Position numbers and translations under genes: made by a program. A stretch of DNA of 64,000 nt, from assembly GCA_900553595.1 (NCBI GenBank), contig USEC01000004.1:11488-75487 (forward strand). Reading direction: 5' to 3'. Position 1 is the first letter of the stretch; the number at the start of each line of letters is the position of its first letter. The notes under the pieces are model-generated. The model did not search any database, had not been told where the DNA came from, and worked only from the letters and a program-made list of their open reading frames with translations. This document shows positions 17,288 through 25,250 of this stretch, piece by piece. This stretch comes from an uncultured Prevotella sp. Lineage in GTDB: Bacteria; Bacteroidota; Bacteroidia; Bacteroidales; Bacteroidaceae.

Positions 17288-19846
17288 ATGATTACCAACA
17301 AATTTCTATTCACTTCACTCCTTGCACTGGCATGCAGCAGCACTGTCCTTGCACAAGACGATGCTTTCGACCTCAGTTCACAGCGAGGCGAGAAACAAGA
17401 TGTTAACATGGTGACCGGAAAAAAAATCGACCACCAAGGTATTATCGTAAATCCTACACCACACAACTTCAACGTTGATAAGACCCAATGGATTGATTTC
17501 GGCAACGGTCTGAACATCGTTGATAAGCAAAAGAAGTTTGAAGCCGACCTGGCTTTCCTTCCAAAAGACAAAAAAGGCATCAAGCTGACCATTGATTTCG
17601 GAAAGAAACAGGCCGAGAAAGCAGGACTGAAGAAACTCACTTCGGGCGCATACCTGCTCACCGTAAGCAATAAAGGCATCAACATCGTAGGCTACGACGA
17701 GCGCGGTGCATTCTACGCATTGCAGACAATGAAGCAGATTCTCGAATCGCCGGCTGCGAAAGGCAAGCTGCAACTGCCCCATCTCACATGCAACGACTAT
17801 CCCGACCTGCCTTTGCGCGGCGTTGTGGAAGGTTTCTATGGCGAGCCGTGGTCGCATCAGGTGCGTCTGTCGCTCATCAATTATTACGGCCGCAACAAGC
17901 TCAACGAATACGTTTATGGCCCCAAGGACGACCCCTATCACAGTTCTCCGAACTGGCGCAAACCCTACCCCGCCGACCAGGCACGCAACATACACGAACT
18001 CGTGGAGGCCTGCAACCGCAACCGTGTGGATTTCGTTTGGGCGATACATCCGGGTAAAGACATCAAATGGAACGAGGAAGACTACCAGAATCTCGTGAAC
18101 AAATTCAACCACATGTATGACCTTGGCGTACGTTCCTTCGCCATCCACTTCGACGATATTGAGGGAGAAGGAACCGATTCAAACAAGCAAGTGGATCTGC
18201 TCAACCGTCTTAACCGTGAATTTGTAAAGGAGAAAGGCGATGTTTCACCGCTCGTTGTCTGCCCGACCGACTACTCGCAACTTTGGGCGAAGCCCGGAAA
18301 AGACGGTCAGCTCGCCATTTATGGCGACCGTCTCGACCCGTCCATCAACGTATTCTGGACCGGTGCCGTTGTTTGTTCAGACCTCACAAAGGAGACACTC
18401 GACTTCATCGACTCGCGCATAAAGCGTCCGGCATACTACTGGTGGAACTTCCCCGTGACCGACTATGCACGCCATATCATCATGCAGGGACCTGCCTACG
18501 GACTCGAAAACGACATCACCGACCAGATGACATGCGGTGTTTTGAGCAATCCTATGGAGCATGGCGAGGCCTCAAAGCTCGCCCTTTACGGTGTGGCGGA
18601 CTACAACTGGAACGTAGCGAACTACAATCCTATCGACAATTGGGAACGCGGTCTTATCGACCTCACACCTGAAGCGCATGAAGCATACCGCACGTTCGCA
18701 ATCCATTCATGCGACACCGAGACCGGTTATCGCCGTGCAGAATCATGGGAAACAAAGACCTTCAGACTCGCAGATTACAACCAAAACGACTACGACAAGC
18801 TGTATGCCGAGTTCGACCGTGTGGAGAAAGCACCGCAACAGATGGAGCAAAACTGCAAGAACCAACTTCTGATGAAGGAATTACGTCCTTGGCTTGCAGA
18901 GTTCAAGAAGCTCGGAACACGAGGCAAGGGAGCCCTCCAGCTCATGCAGACATTCAGAAGCGGCGACTACAACAAGTTCTGGAGCGACTACCTCAAGAAC
19001 CGTATGACAACGGAAGACCTTGCCGCTTACCAGGCTCACAAGTCGGGAACAATGAAGCTGCAACCCTTCTATGAATATGCAATGGACGATATGGCTTCTG
19101 CTTTCTTCAAGAAAATCACAGGCGTTGTACCTGCTTTCTACAAAGGAATAGGCACTTACCCGACACTGCATACCACGCAGAACAAGCTGATGTTCGACAA
19201 CGACACCACCACATACTACCACTCTGCAAACAGCCAAAACACCGGCGACTGGATTGGAGCAGACCTCGGTATGGTGCGCCCGGTGAAGGAAGTGCGCATC
19301 CTGCAAGGCAGAAATTCTGTGGATGATGTCGATTATTTCGACAACACCATACTCGAAGCGTCAGCCGACGGAAAGACATGGACAGCCCTGACGGGCGAAC
19401 TTCAGAAGACATACGTCATACACTGGAAGGGCGAACCGGTCGAGGCACGCTATGTACGCATACGCAAATTGCAGAGCGAGAAGAAGAGTTGGTGCGCCGT
19501 ACGCGAGTTTGAAGTAAACCCGACAACACCCGAAACACTGCCATTCAACGTGACAGCCCAGGACGAAAAAGCCGCAATGTTCGCATTCGACAGCAATCCT
19601 TGCACTTCGTTCAACAACAACGGCAAACTCACTTTCGGCATCGAGAACGGCACAAAGTCATACACCTTGCTTCTCAACATGAAGCCACAGACTGAAATCA
19701 AGTTCAACCAGTATAACAAGAAAGGCAAGCTTATCTCATCAACACCCATCGACCAGAACCTGTTCAGCATCAATGTTGAGGCAAAAGCTGTGAAAGTCGA
19801 GATAGAAGGCAATGTCGAAGTGTTTGAAGTGATTTCAAAAAAATAG
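17288..19846 (+). CDS. Secreted GH84 beta-N-acetylglucosaminidase
   Basis: A family 84 glycoside hydrolase (O-GlcNAcase/NagJ type) that removes terminal beta-linked GlcNAc, probably from host or dietary glycans. The 852-residue protein has a signal peptide (about 1-22) and an N-terminal GH20b-like domain (about 50-170). The catalytic barrel opens with GVVEGFYGEPWSH (178-190) and has the adjacent catalytic aspartates D289-D290 in HFDDIEGEG. A discoidin-like (F5/8 type C) domain spans about 640-750. A further C-terminal beta domain of about 100 residues makes it longer than the roughly 740 residues I recall for Bacteroides GH84. It is monocistronic, with a strong terminator behind. Confidence 0.9.
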   Translation: MITNKFLFTSLLALACSSTVLAQDDAFDLSSQRGEKQDVNMVTGKKIDHQGIIVNPTPHNFNVDKTQWIDFGNGLNIVDKQKKFEADLAFLPKDKKGIKLTIDFGKKQAEKAGLKKLTSGAYLLTVSNKGINIVGYDERGAFYALQTMKQILESPAAKGKLQLPHLTCNDYPDLPLRGVVEGFYGEPWSHQVRLSLINYYGRNKLNEYVYGPKDDPYHSSPNWRKPYPADQARNIHELVEACNRNRVDFVWAIHPGKDIKWNEEDYQNLVNKFNHMYDLGVRSFAIHFDDIEGEGTDSNKQVDLLNRLNREFVKEKGDVSPLVVCPTDYSQLWAKPGKDGQLAIYGDRLDPSINVFWTGAVVCSDLTKETLDFIDSRIKRPAYYWWNFPVTDYARHIIMQGPAYGLENDITDQMTCGVLSNPMEHGEASKLALYGVADYNWNVANYNPIDNWERGLIDLTPEAHEAYRTFAIHSCDTETGYRRAESWETKTFRLADYNQNDYDKLYAEFDRVEKAPQQMEQNCKNQLLMKELRPWLAEFKKLGTRGKGALQLMQTFRSGDYNKFWSDYLKNRMTTEDLAAYQAHKSGTMKLQPFYEYAMDDMASAFFKKITGVVPAFYKGIGTYPTLHTTQNKLMFDNDTTTYYHSANSQNTGDWIGADLGMVRPVKEVRILQGRNSVDDVDYFDNTILEASADGKTWTALTGELQKTYVIHWKGEPVEARYVRIRKLQSEKKSWCAVREFEVNPTTPETLPFNVTAQDEKAAMFAFDSNPCTSFNNNGKLTFGIENGTKSYTLLLNMKPQTEIKFNQYNKKGKLISSTPIDQNLFSINVEAKAVKVEIEGNVEVFEVISKK

Positions 19847-19901
19847 ACGAAAATGCCGGTTTCACGGCCGCAACTGTCATAAGCACAGCACCCGATGACA
19901 T

Positions 19902-19938
19902 GCCCCCGAAAGCAAAACGCCGCTTTCGGGGGCTTTTT
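19902..19938 (+). terminator. Intrinsic terminator of the GH84 gene
   Basis: GCCCCCGAAAGC (19902-19913) pairs with 19922-19933 around an 8-nt loop, followed by TTTTTATT. Confidence 0.92.
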
Positions 19939-19994
19939 ATTGCACTAAAACTGAAAAAGACAATAACAACTAAGAGAAGCCCATCATTTTTTAG

Positions 19995-20002
19995 TAACTT
20001 TG
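19995..20002 (+). promoter_or_regulatory. Candidate -7 element for nrnA, almost at the start codon
   Basis: TAACTTTG ends 9 nt before the ATG at 20012. Transcription would begin within a few bases of the start codon, giving a nearly leaderless mRNA. This rules out the in-frame TTG at 20000 as the start. No clear -33 box is visible. Confidence 0.5.
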
Positions 20003-20011
20003 CATTTAATT

Positions 20012-21055
20012 ATGAATACCAACTTATTATCTGCGACAGAAGAAGCCGCACTTAGGACTGTCATAACTGACTCAAAGAACATTATAATCACATGCCACAA
20101 GTCTCCCGACGGCGATGCCATCGGTGCTTCTCTCGCATGGGCTGAATATCTATATACACTGGGCAAGGAACCGACAATCGTTGCACCCGACGCTTACCCA
20201 GACTTCCTGCATTGGATGCCCGGAACGGAGAAGATTGTGCGCTACGACAAGCATACCGACAAGGTGGAAGCACTGTTTCATGACGCCGACCTCATATTCT
20301 GTCTCGACTTCAACAGCAACGACCGTGTCGATGAAATGAAGGACACTCTCGATGCCGCCACAGCCAAGAGAGTGATGATAGACCACCACCTCAACCCGCA
20401 GATGGACACGCTGCTCACCGTCTCACACCCCACAATGAGCAGCACCTGCGAACTCGTTTTCCGCATAATAACGCAACTCGGCGGATTCGAGGAGATGGGC
20501 AAGAAGTGCGCCACATGCATCTATTGCGGCATGATGACCGATACCGGCGGCTTCACCTACAACTCAAATTCACCTGAAATATTCTACATCATCAGCCAAC
20601 TGCTGACAAAAGGCATCGACAAAGACAAGATTTACCGCAATGTCTATAACAACTACAGCCCCTGGGCAATAAGGATGCGCGGCTACCTCATGAGTCAGAA
20701 ACTCAATGTCTTTGCAGACCTGCACGCCTCATACTTCTCCATTTCACGCCGCGACATGCGCGATTTCCACTTCATCAAAGGCGATGCGGAAGGACTTGTA
20801 AACGAGCCTTTGCGCATAAAGGGAATGCGCCTGTCGGTGTCGCTGCGTGAGGACGACCGCCGCGACAATCTCATTTGGGTGAGCCTGCGCTCCGTCGATG
20901 ACTTCCCCTGCAACAAAGTGGCAGCCGAATTCTTCAATGGCGGCGGGCATCTGAATGCAAGCGGAGGCCGACTTTACTGTTCGCTCAGCGAAGCCGAAAA
21001 GGTGGTAAGACGCGCATTTGCACACTATGCCGACCTGCTCAGACAAAAAAGCTAA
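20012..21055 (+). CDS. nrnA: DHH-family phosphoesterase, NrnA type (oligoribonuclease / pAp phosphatase)
   Basis: This cytoplasmic DHH/DHHA1 phosphoesterase probably degrades short oligoribonucleotides and may dephosphorylate pAp. From the ATG at 20012 it has 347 residues. Metal-binding motifs are in order: SPDGDAIGAS (31-40), the DFNSNDRVDEM region, DHH in MIDHHLNP (about 115), and MTDTGGF (about 175). The C-terminal substrate motif GGGHLNASGG (about 310) is present. The TTG four codons upstream lies inside the promoter and is not used. It is followed by the separately promoted DUF4827 gene. Confidence 0.88.
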   Translation: MNTNLLSATEEAALRTVITDSKNIIITCHKSPDGDAIGASLAWAEYLYTLGKEPTIVAPDAYPDFLHWMPGTEKIVRYDKHTDKVEALFHDADLIFCLDFNSNDRVDEMKDTLDAATAKRVMIDHHLNPQMDTLLTVSHPTMSSTCELVFRIITQLGGFEEMGKKCATCIYCGMMTDTGGFTYNSNSPEIFYIISQLLTKGIDKDKIYRNVYNNYSPWAIRMRGYLMSQKLNVFADLHASYFSISRRDMRDFHFIKGDAEGLVNEPLRIKGMRLSVSLREDDRRDNLIWVSLRSVDDFPCNKVAAEFFNGGGHLNASGGRLYCSLSEAEKVVRRAFAHYADLLRQKS

Positions 21056-21154
21056 AGCAACGGCAGGGGCATTCAAATGATGACAAAAAATCAAAAAAAT
21101 CAATATAAAACATAATATATCATCATTCAGCAAACCGTTTTCAACTAAAATGAG

Positions 21155-21162
21155 TAACTTTG
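21155..21162 (+). promoter_or_regulatory. Candidate -7 element for the DUF4827 gene
   Basis: TAACTTTG, 27 nt before the ATG at 21190. An in-frame TTG at 21160 lies within this element, which supports the downstream start. Confidence 0.5.
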
Positions 21163-21189
21163 CTACTCAAAAATCATACAAATCAGGAC

Positions 21190-21828
21190 ATGAACAAAAC
21201 AAAAATCGTGCTTTTCGCACTTTTAAGCATAATAGCATTCGCTTCGTGCAGCGACAATGAGACATACGCTGACCAGAAGAACAAAGAACGCGCTGCTATC
21301 AACCGCTACATCACCAACCAGAAAATAAAAGTCTTAACCGAAGAGGAATTCTTCGCCAAGGACTCGACCACCGATGTTTCAAAAAACGAATTCGTGCTCT
21401 TTGAAAGCAACGGCGTGTATATGCAGATAATAAGAAAAGGTATAGGCAAGAAGCTGAACCCCGAAAAAGACCGGGCAACCGTGCTGTGCCGCTTCAACGA
21501 ATACAACCTGCTGGAATCGGACAGCACAATGATTCTCACCAACATCTTCCAGTACATCTGGATGGAAGACAAGATGAATGTGACAAGCACATCGGGCACT
21601 TACTCGGCATCCTTTGTAAAAGGAAGCAGCCTTATGTACACGACTTACGGTGAAGCCGTACCTTCCGGATGGCTCGTCCCACTGCCTTACATCAACCTTG
21701 GCGGCTTGAACAAAGAGGGAGTAGCCAAAGTGAAGCTCATCGTACCCCACACCGAAGGTCAGAAGAATGCTTCGTCAAACGTTTATCCATGCCTTTACGA
21801 ACTGGAATACCAGCGCAGCAGCAGATAG
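21190..21828 (+). CDS. DUF4827 lipoprotein
   Basis: The 212-residue protein has a lipoprotein signal peptide; the lipobox FASC places the lipidated cysteine at position 20. The body (KERAAINRYITNQKIKVLTEEEF) matches the Bacteroidales DUF4827 family. The family resembles FKBP-type peptidyl-prolyl isomerases in the way it is often listed, but I see no proof of that activity. It is probably anchored to the inner leaflet of the outer membrane or exported to the surface. The ATG at 21190 is chosen because it alone gives a proper signal peptide and lies downstream of the -7 element. A strong terminator separates it from glmM. Confidence 0.75.
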   Translation: MNKTKIVLFALLSIIAFASCSDNETYADQKNKERAAINRYITNQKIKVLTEEEFFAKDSTTDVSKNEFVLFESNGVYMQIIRKGIGKKLNPEKDRATVLCRFNEYNLLESDSTMILTNIFQYIWMEDKMNVTSTSGTYSASFVKGSSLMYTTYGEAVPSGWLVPLPYINLGGLNKEGVAKVKLIVPHTEGQKNASSNVYPCLYELEYQRSSR

Positions 21829-21841
21829 AAACAGAATCATC

Positions 21842-21876
21842 ATGCGCCGCACCCAGTGTGCCCGGCGCATTTTTTA
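21842..21876 (+). terminator. Intrinsic terminator of the DUF4827 gene
   Basis: ATGCGCCG (21842-21849) pairs with CGGCGCAT (21863-21870), followed by TTTTTAT. Confidence 0.88.
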
Positions 21877-21907
21877 TAACCCCATTTACATAAAAACATT
21901 AACTTAT

Positions 21908-23293
21908 ATGACATTAATCAAATCAATCTCCGGCATCCGCGGCACTATCGGCGGAAAGACAGGAGACACCCTCAACCCCCTTGACATTGTGAAGTTCACA
22001 ACAGCCTATGCCACTTTCATCAAGCGCACGACTGTAAAAACGGGACGCGGAACAATCGTTGTCGGCAGAGACGCACGCATATCCGGCGACATGGTAAGAA
22101 ACATTGTGTGTGGAACTCTCATGGGAATGGGTCTTGATGTCATTGACATTGGTCTGGCAACGACACCTACCACCGAACTTGCCGTACGCATGTCGGGCGC
22201 ATGGGGAGGCATCATCATCACCGCAAGCCACAACCCACGCCAGTGGAACGCACTCAAGCTGCTCAACAGCGAAGGCGAATTCCTTACGAAAGACAATGGC
22301 AACGAGGTGCTCGAGATAGCAGAAAAAGAAGATTTCGACTACGCCGATGTCGACAATCTCGGACATTACACAGAGGACAAGTCGTTCGACCAGCGTCACA
22401 TCGACTCCGTGCTCGCCCTCAACCTCGTTGATGTAGAAGCCATACGCAACGCACACTTCAAGGTCTGCGCAGACACCATCAACAGCGTGGGTGGCGTTAT
22501 CCTGCCCGAACTCTTCAAGGCTCTCGGAGTGGAATACACCATCATCAACGGCGAACCCACCGGCGACTTCGCACACAACCCGGAGCCGCTGGAGAAGAAC
22601 CTCGGCGGCATCATGGACAAGATGAAGGCAGGCGGCTACGACATTGGCATCGTTGTGGATCCCGATGTGGACCGACTCGCATTCATCTGCGAAGACGGTA
22701 AGATGTTCGGCGAGGAATACACGCTTGTGAGCGTTGCCGACTATGTGTTGCAGCACACTCCCGGCAACACCGTGTCGAACCTCAGTTCCACCCGCGCACT
22801 GCGCGATGTCACCGAGCGTCACGGCGGCCATTACACGGCAGCGGCAGTGGGCGAAGTGAACGTGACCACCAAGATGAAGGAAGTGGGAGCCGTCATCGGC
22901 GGCGAAGGCAACGGCGGAGTGATTTACCCGGAAAGCCACTACGGACGCGATGCATTGGTAGGTATCGCCCTGTTCCTCTCATCGCTCGCACACAAGGGAG
23001 TCACCGCAAGCCAGCTGCGTGCCTCGTTCCCCAGCTACTTCATTGCCAAGAACCGCATCGACCTCACTCCTTCAACCGACATCGACGCCATCCTCGGCAA
23101 GGTAAAGGAGATGTTCAAGAACGAGACCATCACCGACATCGACGGCGTGAAAATCGACTTCGCCGACAAGTGGGTGCACCTCCGCAAGTCGAACACCGAG
23201 CCTATCATCCGCGTATATAGCGAGGCTTCAACGATGGAGGAAGCCGACGCTCTCGGCAAGCAGCTCATGCAGGTGGTTTACGACATGCAGTAA
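21908..23293 (+). CDS. glmM: Phosphoglucosamine mutase
   Basis: The enzyme interconverts glucosamine-6-phosphate and glucosamine-1-phosphate, feeding UDP-GlcNAc for peptidoglycan and LPS. The 461-residue protein has the alpha-D-phosphohexomutase layout. The active serine S107 is in TASHNP and the metal ligands are in DPDVDR (D251, D253, D255). The sugar-binding loop GEGNGG is near 337-342, and the phosphate-binding loop is RKSNTEP near the C-terminus. The start is the ATG at 21908 (MTLIKSISGIRGTIGG); a longer frame runs upstream through the previous gene's terminator and is not real. A phosphomannomutase/phosphoglucomutase specificity cannot be fully excluded by motif reading. Confidence 0.87.
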   Translation: MTLIKSISGIRGTIGGKTGDTLNPLDIVKFTTAYATFIKRTTVKTGRGTIVVGRDARISGDMVRNIVCGTLMGMGLDVIDIGLATTPTTELAVRMSGAWGGIIITASHNPRQWNALKLLNSEGEFLTKDNGNEVLEIAEKEDFDYADVDNLGHYTEDKSFDQRHIDSVLALNLVDVEAIRNAHFKVCADTINSVGGVILPELFKALGVEYTIINGEPTGDFAHNPEPLEKNLGGIMDKMKAGGYDIGIVVDPDVDRLAFICEDGKMFGEEYTLVSVADYVLQHTPGNTVSNLSSTRALRDVTERHGGHYTAAAVGEVNVTTKMKEVGAVIGGEGNGGVIYPESHYGRDALVGIALFLSSLAHKGVTASQLRASFPSYFIAKNRIDLTPSTDIDAILGKVKEMFKNETITDIDGVKIDFADKWVHLRKSNTEPIIRVYSEASTMEEADALGKQLMQVVYDMQ

Positions 23294-23339
23294 GCACTGA
23301 CACCTACGACAGAAACGCATCAGAAAACAAACGATAAAG

Positions 23340-23384
23340 AATGTCATGGACACTCCACCCAAACGGAATGCCATGACATTTTTG
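23340..23384 (+). terminator. Intrinsic terminator of glmM
   Basis: Bases 23340-23349 (AATGTCATGG) pair with 23371-23380, followed by a short T run. It overlaps an upstream in-frame ATG (23346) of the next open frame, arguing that translation of that gene starts later. Confidence 0.8.
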
Positions 23385-23399
23385 TATATAACAGAATCA

Positions 23400-24284
23400 A
23401 TGGCACACACTTCAGCACTTTCATCACTATGCGCAACCGCAGCCATATTTCTTGCCCTAAGCCTCAACACGGCTGTGGCACAGGCACAAAGCAACAGCAG
23501 CGAGCACCAGTCTGACTCCTGCATGATGTGCGATTTCAACGACAGCACACTCATGCACAACCCCGACGCACTGGAAAAGACATTCATTGCATTCGCCGAC
23601 AGAATGCAGATGCAATCCCCAGCAGAAGCGGCAGCAGACATGCGGCAGACTGCGGAGCACCTGTGCGCAATAAGGAACGAGCGAAGAAAGGAACTTCTGC
23701 GACAGCGGTTGGAACAGTATGCACAGCGGACATTGGGCGACAGCACATCGGCTGAACACAACGCACTGCTTCACAGCATGTTCATCAAGATTCTGAATCT
23801 GACATACTATGCCGATATGGCAAAGCGAAACGGCAACGAATACATGCGGAAGAACCTTGAAAAGAACATGCCAGGCAGTCCGGCAACCGACTTTGCATTC
23901 ACCGACCGAAAAGGGAAAACCCACACGCTCTACAAAGAAAAGGCTGCGCTCACCATGCTTTTCTTCTACGACCCCGACTGCCATGTGTGTCACGAGATAG
24001 CCGGACAGCTCGCAAAAGTATCACAACTCACTGCCGGCGACAACATAAAGGTGCTTTCCATATATACCGACATGGAGACGGAACGATGGAAAGCGCATGC
24101 CCCCGACTTCCCAAAATCGTGGATTGACGGATACAGTCCCGACGGAAAGATAATGCGGGAAGAACTTTACCATCTTCCCGTAATCCCCTCAATCTACCTC
24201 CTTGACGCCGACAAACGCGTACTGCTGCGCGATGTTTCGCCAGAGACTCTGACCGAAGTCATAAAGCAACTGGCAAGCAACTGA
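23400..24284 (+). CDS. Secreted thioredoxin-like protein (DUF5106 type)
   Basis: The 294-residue exported protein has a signal peptide (about 1-29, ending AVAQAQ). A helical N-terminal half of about 110 residues follows. The C-terminal thioredoxin/AhpC-TSA-like domain opens at PATDFAFTDRKGKTHTLY. The active-site CXXC is CHVC (C194, C197) and the cis-Pro region is VIPSIYLLDADKR. This suggests a periplasmic thiol-disulfide oxidoreductase of the TlpA/ResA kind. The domain order matches Bacteroidales DUF5106-thioredoxin proteins. I chose 23400 because the two earlier in-frame ATGs lie inside or at the edge of the glmM terminator and would spoil the signal peptide. Confidence 0.75.
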   Translation: MAHTSALSSLCATAAIFLALSLNTAVAQAQSNSSEHQSDSCMMCDFNDSTLMHNPDALEKTFIAFADRMQMQSPAEAAADMRQTAEHLCAIRNERRKELLRQRLEQYAQRTLGDSTSAEHNALLHSMFIKILNLTYYADMAKRNGNEYMRKNLEKNMPGSPATDFAFTDRKGKTHTLYKEKAALTMLFFYDPDCHVCHEIAGQLAKVSQLTAGDNIKVLSIYTDMETERWKAHAPDFPKSWIDGYSPDGKIMREELYHLPVIPSIYLLDADKRVLLRDVSPETLTEVIKQLASN

Positions 24285-24310
24285 TTTACAATCAGATACA
24301 GACCATGTGA

Positions 24311-24396
24311 AAAGAAGCCTTATTTACAACGCAAACAAGGCTTGATTGCAAGCAAAAGAAGCCTTCTTTGCAATGCAACCAAGCCTTGTTTTCATT
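24311..24396. repeat. AAACAAGGCTTCTTT repeat cluster (copy 3)
   Basis: Four alternating units of about 22 bp: inverted (AAAAGAAGCCTTATTT), direct (AAACAAGGCTTGATTG), inverted (AAAAGAAGCCTTCTTT) and a degenerate CAAGCCTTG unit. It lies between the convergent DUF5106 and bcp genes and can fold into paired hairpins. Confidence 0.78.
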
Positions 24397-24490
24397 TATA
24401 GCAGATTCTGCTTTTCCGCATACTGCAACTCTCCGATGTGCCAATTAGCATACAAACCAAGGCAACACTCACAATTGCAGAAACATTGAA

Positions 24491-24940
24491 TTATCCAAGA
24501 ATCTGCGTAGCGTGCTCCTTAACCTTAATTTCCTTCGGACCGATAATGCGGGTTATCACACCATTCTCGTCAGCAATGAATGTGGTGCGGAAGACACCCA
24601 TAGTCACCCTGCCACACATTTTCTTCTCTCCATAGACACCCAACTCGGTAACAAGCGTCTTCTCAGTGTCGCATATCAGAGGGAAAGGGAGAGCGTATTT
24701 CTCAATGAATTTCTTATGACTCTTGGCATCCTGCGTGCTCACGCCAATCACGGCATAACCCAACGAGAGGAAACGCTCATAATTGTCACGCAGATTACAT
24801 GCCTCGTTAGTGCAGCCGGGAGTAGAGTCGCGAGGATAAATATAGAGTACGACTTTCTTGCCTGCAAGTTCAGCAAGAGTCCATTCTTTACCGTCCTGGT
24901 CGATGCCAAGGACTTCGGGGAGTTTCTGTCCTGTTTCCAT
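24491..24940 (-). CDS. bcp: Thioredoxin-dependent thiol peroxidase (Bcp/PrxQ)
   Basis: This cytoplasmic peroxiredoxin reduces hydroperoxides using thioredoxin. The 149-residue protein has the PrxQ pattern YPRDSTPGCTNEACNLRD. The peroxidatic cysteine is C43 and the resolving cysteine C48, five residues later, as in Bcp proteins. The length is normal for the family. It is monocistronic: its own promoter lies between it and the carB terminator. Confidence 0.93.
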   Translation of the reverse strand: METGQKLPEVLGIDQDGKEWTLAELAGKKVVLYIYPRDSTPGCTNEACNLRDNYERFLSLGYAVIGVSTQDAKSHKKFIEKYALPFPLICDTEKTLVTELGVYGEKKMCGRVTMGVFRTTFIADENGVITRIIGPKEIKVKEHATQILG

Positions 24941-25012
24941 ATCAGTGTTTTATTTGATTTATGAATATGTTCCAGTCCCCGTACAGCAGTACAGGCACAA
25001 GGAAATGTATTG

Positions 25013-25042
25013 CAAAGATATACAGAATCTTTGAAAGTCAAA
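25013..25042 (-). promoter_or_regulatory. Promoter of bcp
   Basis: On the minus strand TTTG (25042-25039) is followed after 18 nt by TATCTTTG (25020-25013). The 5' leader would be about 65 nt. It starts directly after the carB terminator. Confidence 0.6.
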
Positions 25043-25053
25043 CACTATGCAAC

Positions 25054-25090
25054 AAAAAAAACAGGCTGCGGCATTGCTGCCACAGCCTGT
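25054..25090 (-). terminator. Intrinsic terminator of carB
   Basis: Bases 25061-25068 (ACAGGCTG) pair with 25083-25090. On the minus strand the stem is followed by eight Ts (25061-25054). It lies about 160 nt beyond the carB stop; nothing else is seen in between. Confidence 0.88.
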
Positions 25091-25250
25091 TTCTGTTCTG
25101 TTTTCAAACGGTGCGATTCAACGCCGTCCGTCTCATTCCCAATGATTTATAGCCATCAACTTCCTTGTTTGCTTAACGCAACGGAAGCCGAGGCAGTAAC
25201 CTTTCTGACTTTTTCAATTCTTCAGATTTACAAAATCAGAAAGCCGTGTA

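Noticed and set aside
21767..21907. N-terminal extension of glmM
   Set aside because: Runs back into the DUF4827 gene and through its terminator.
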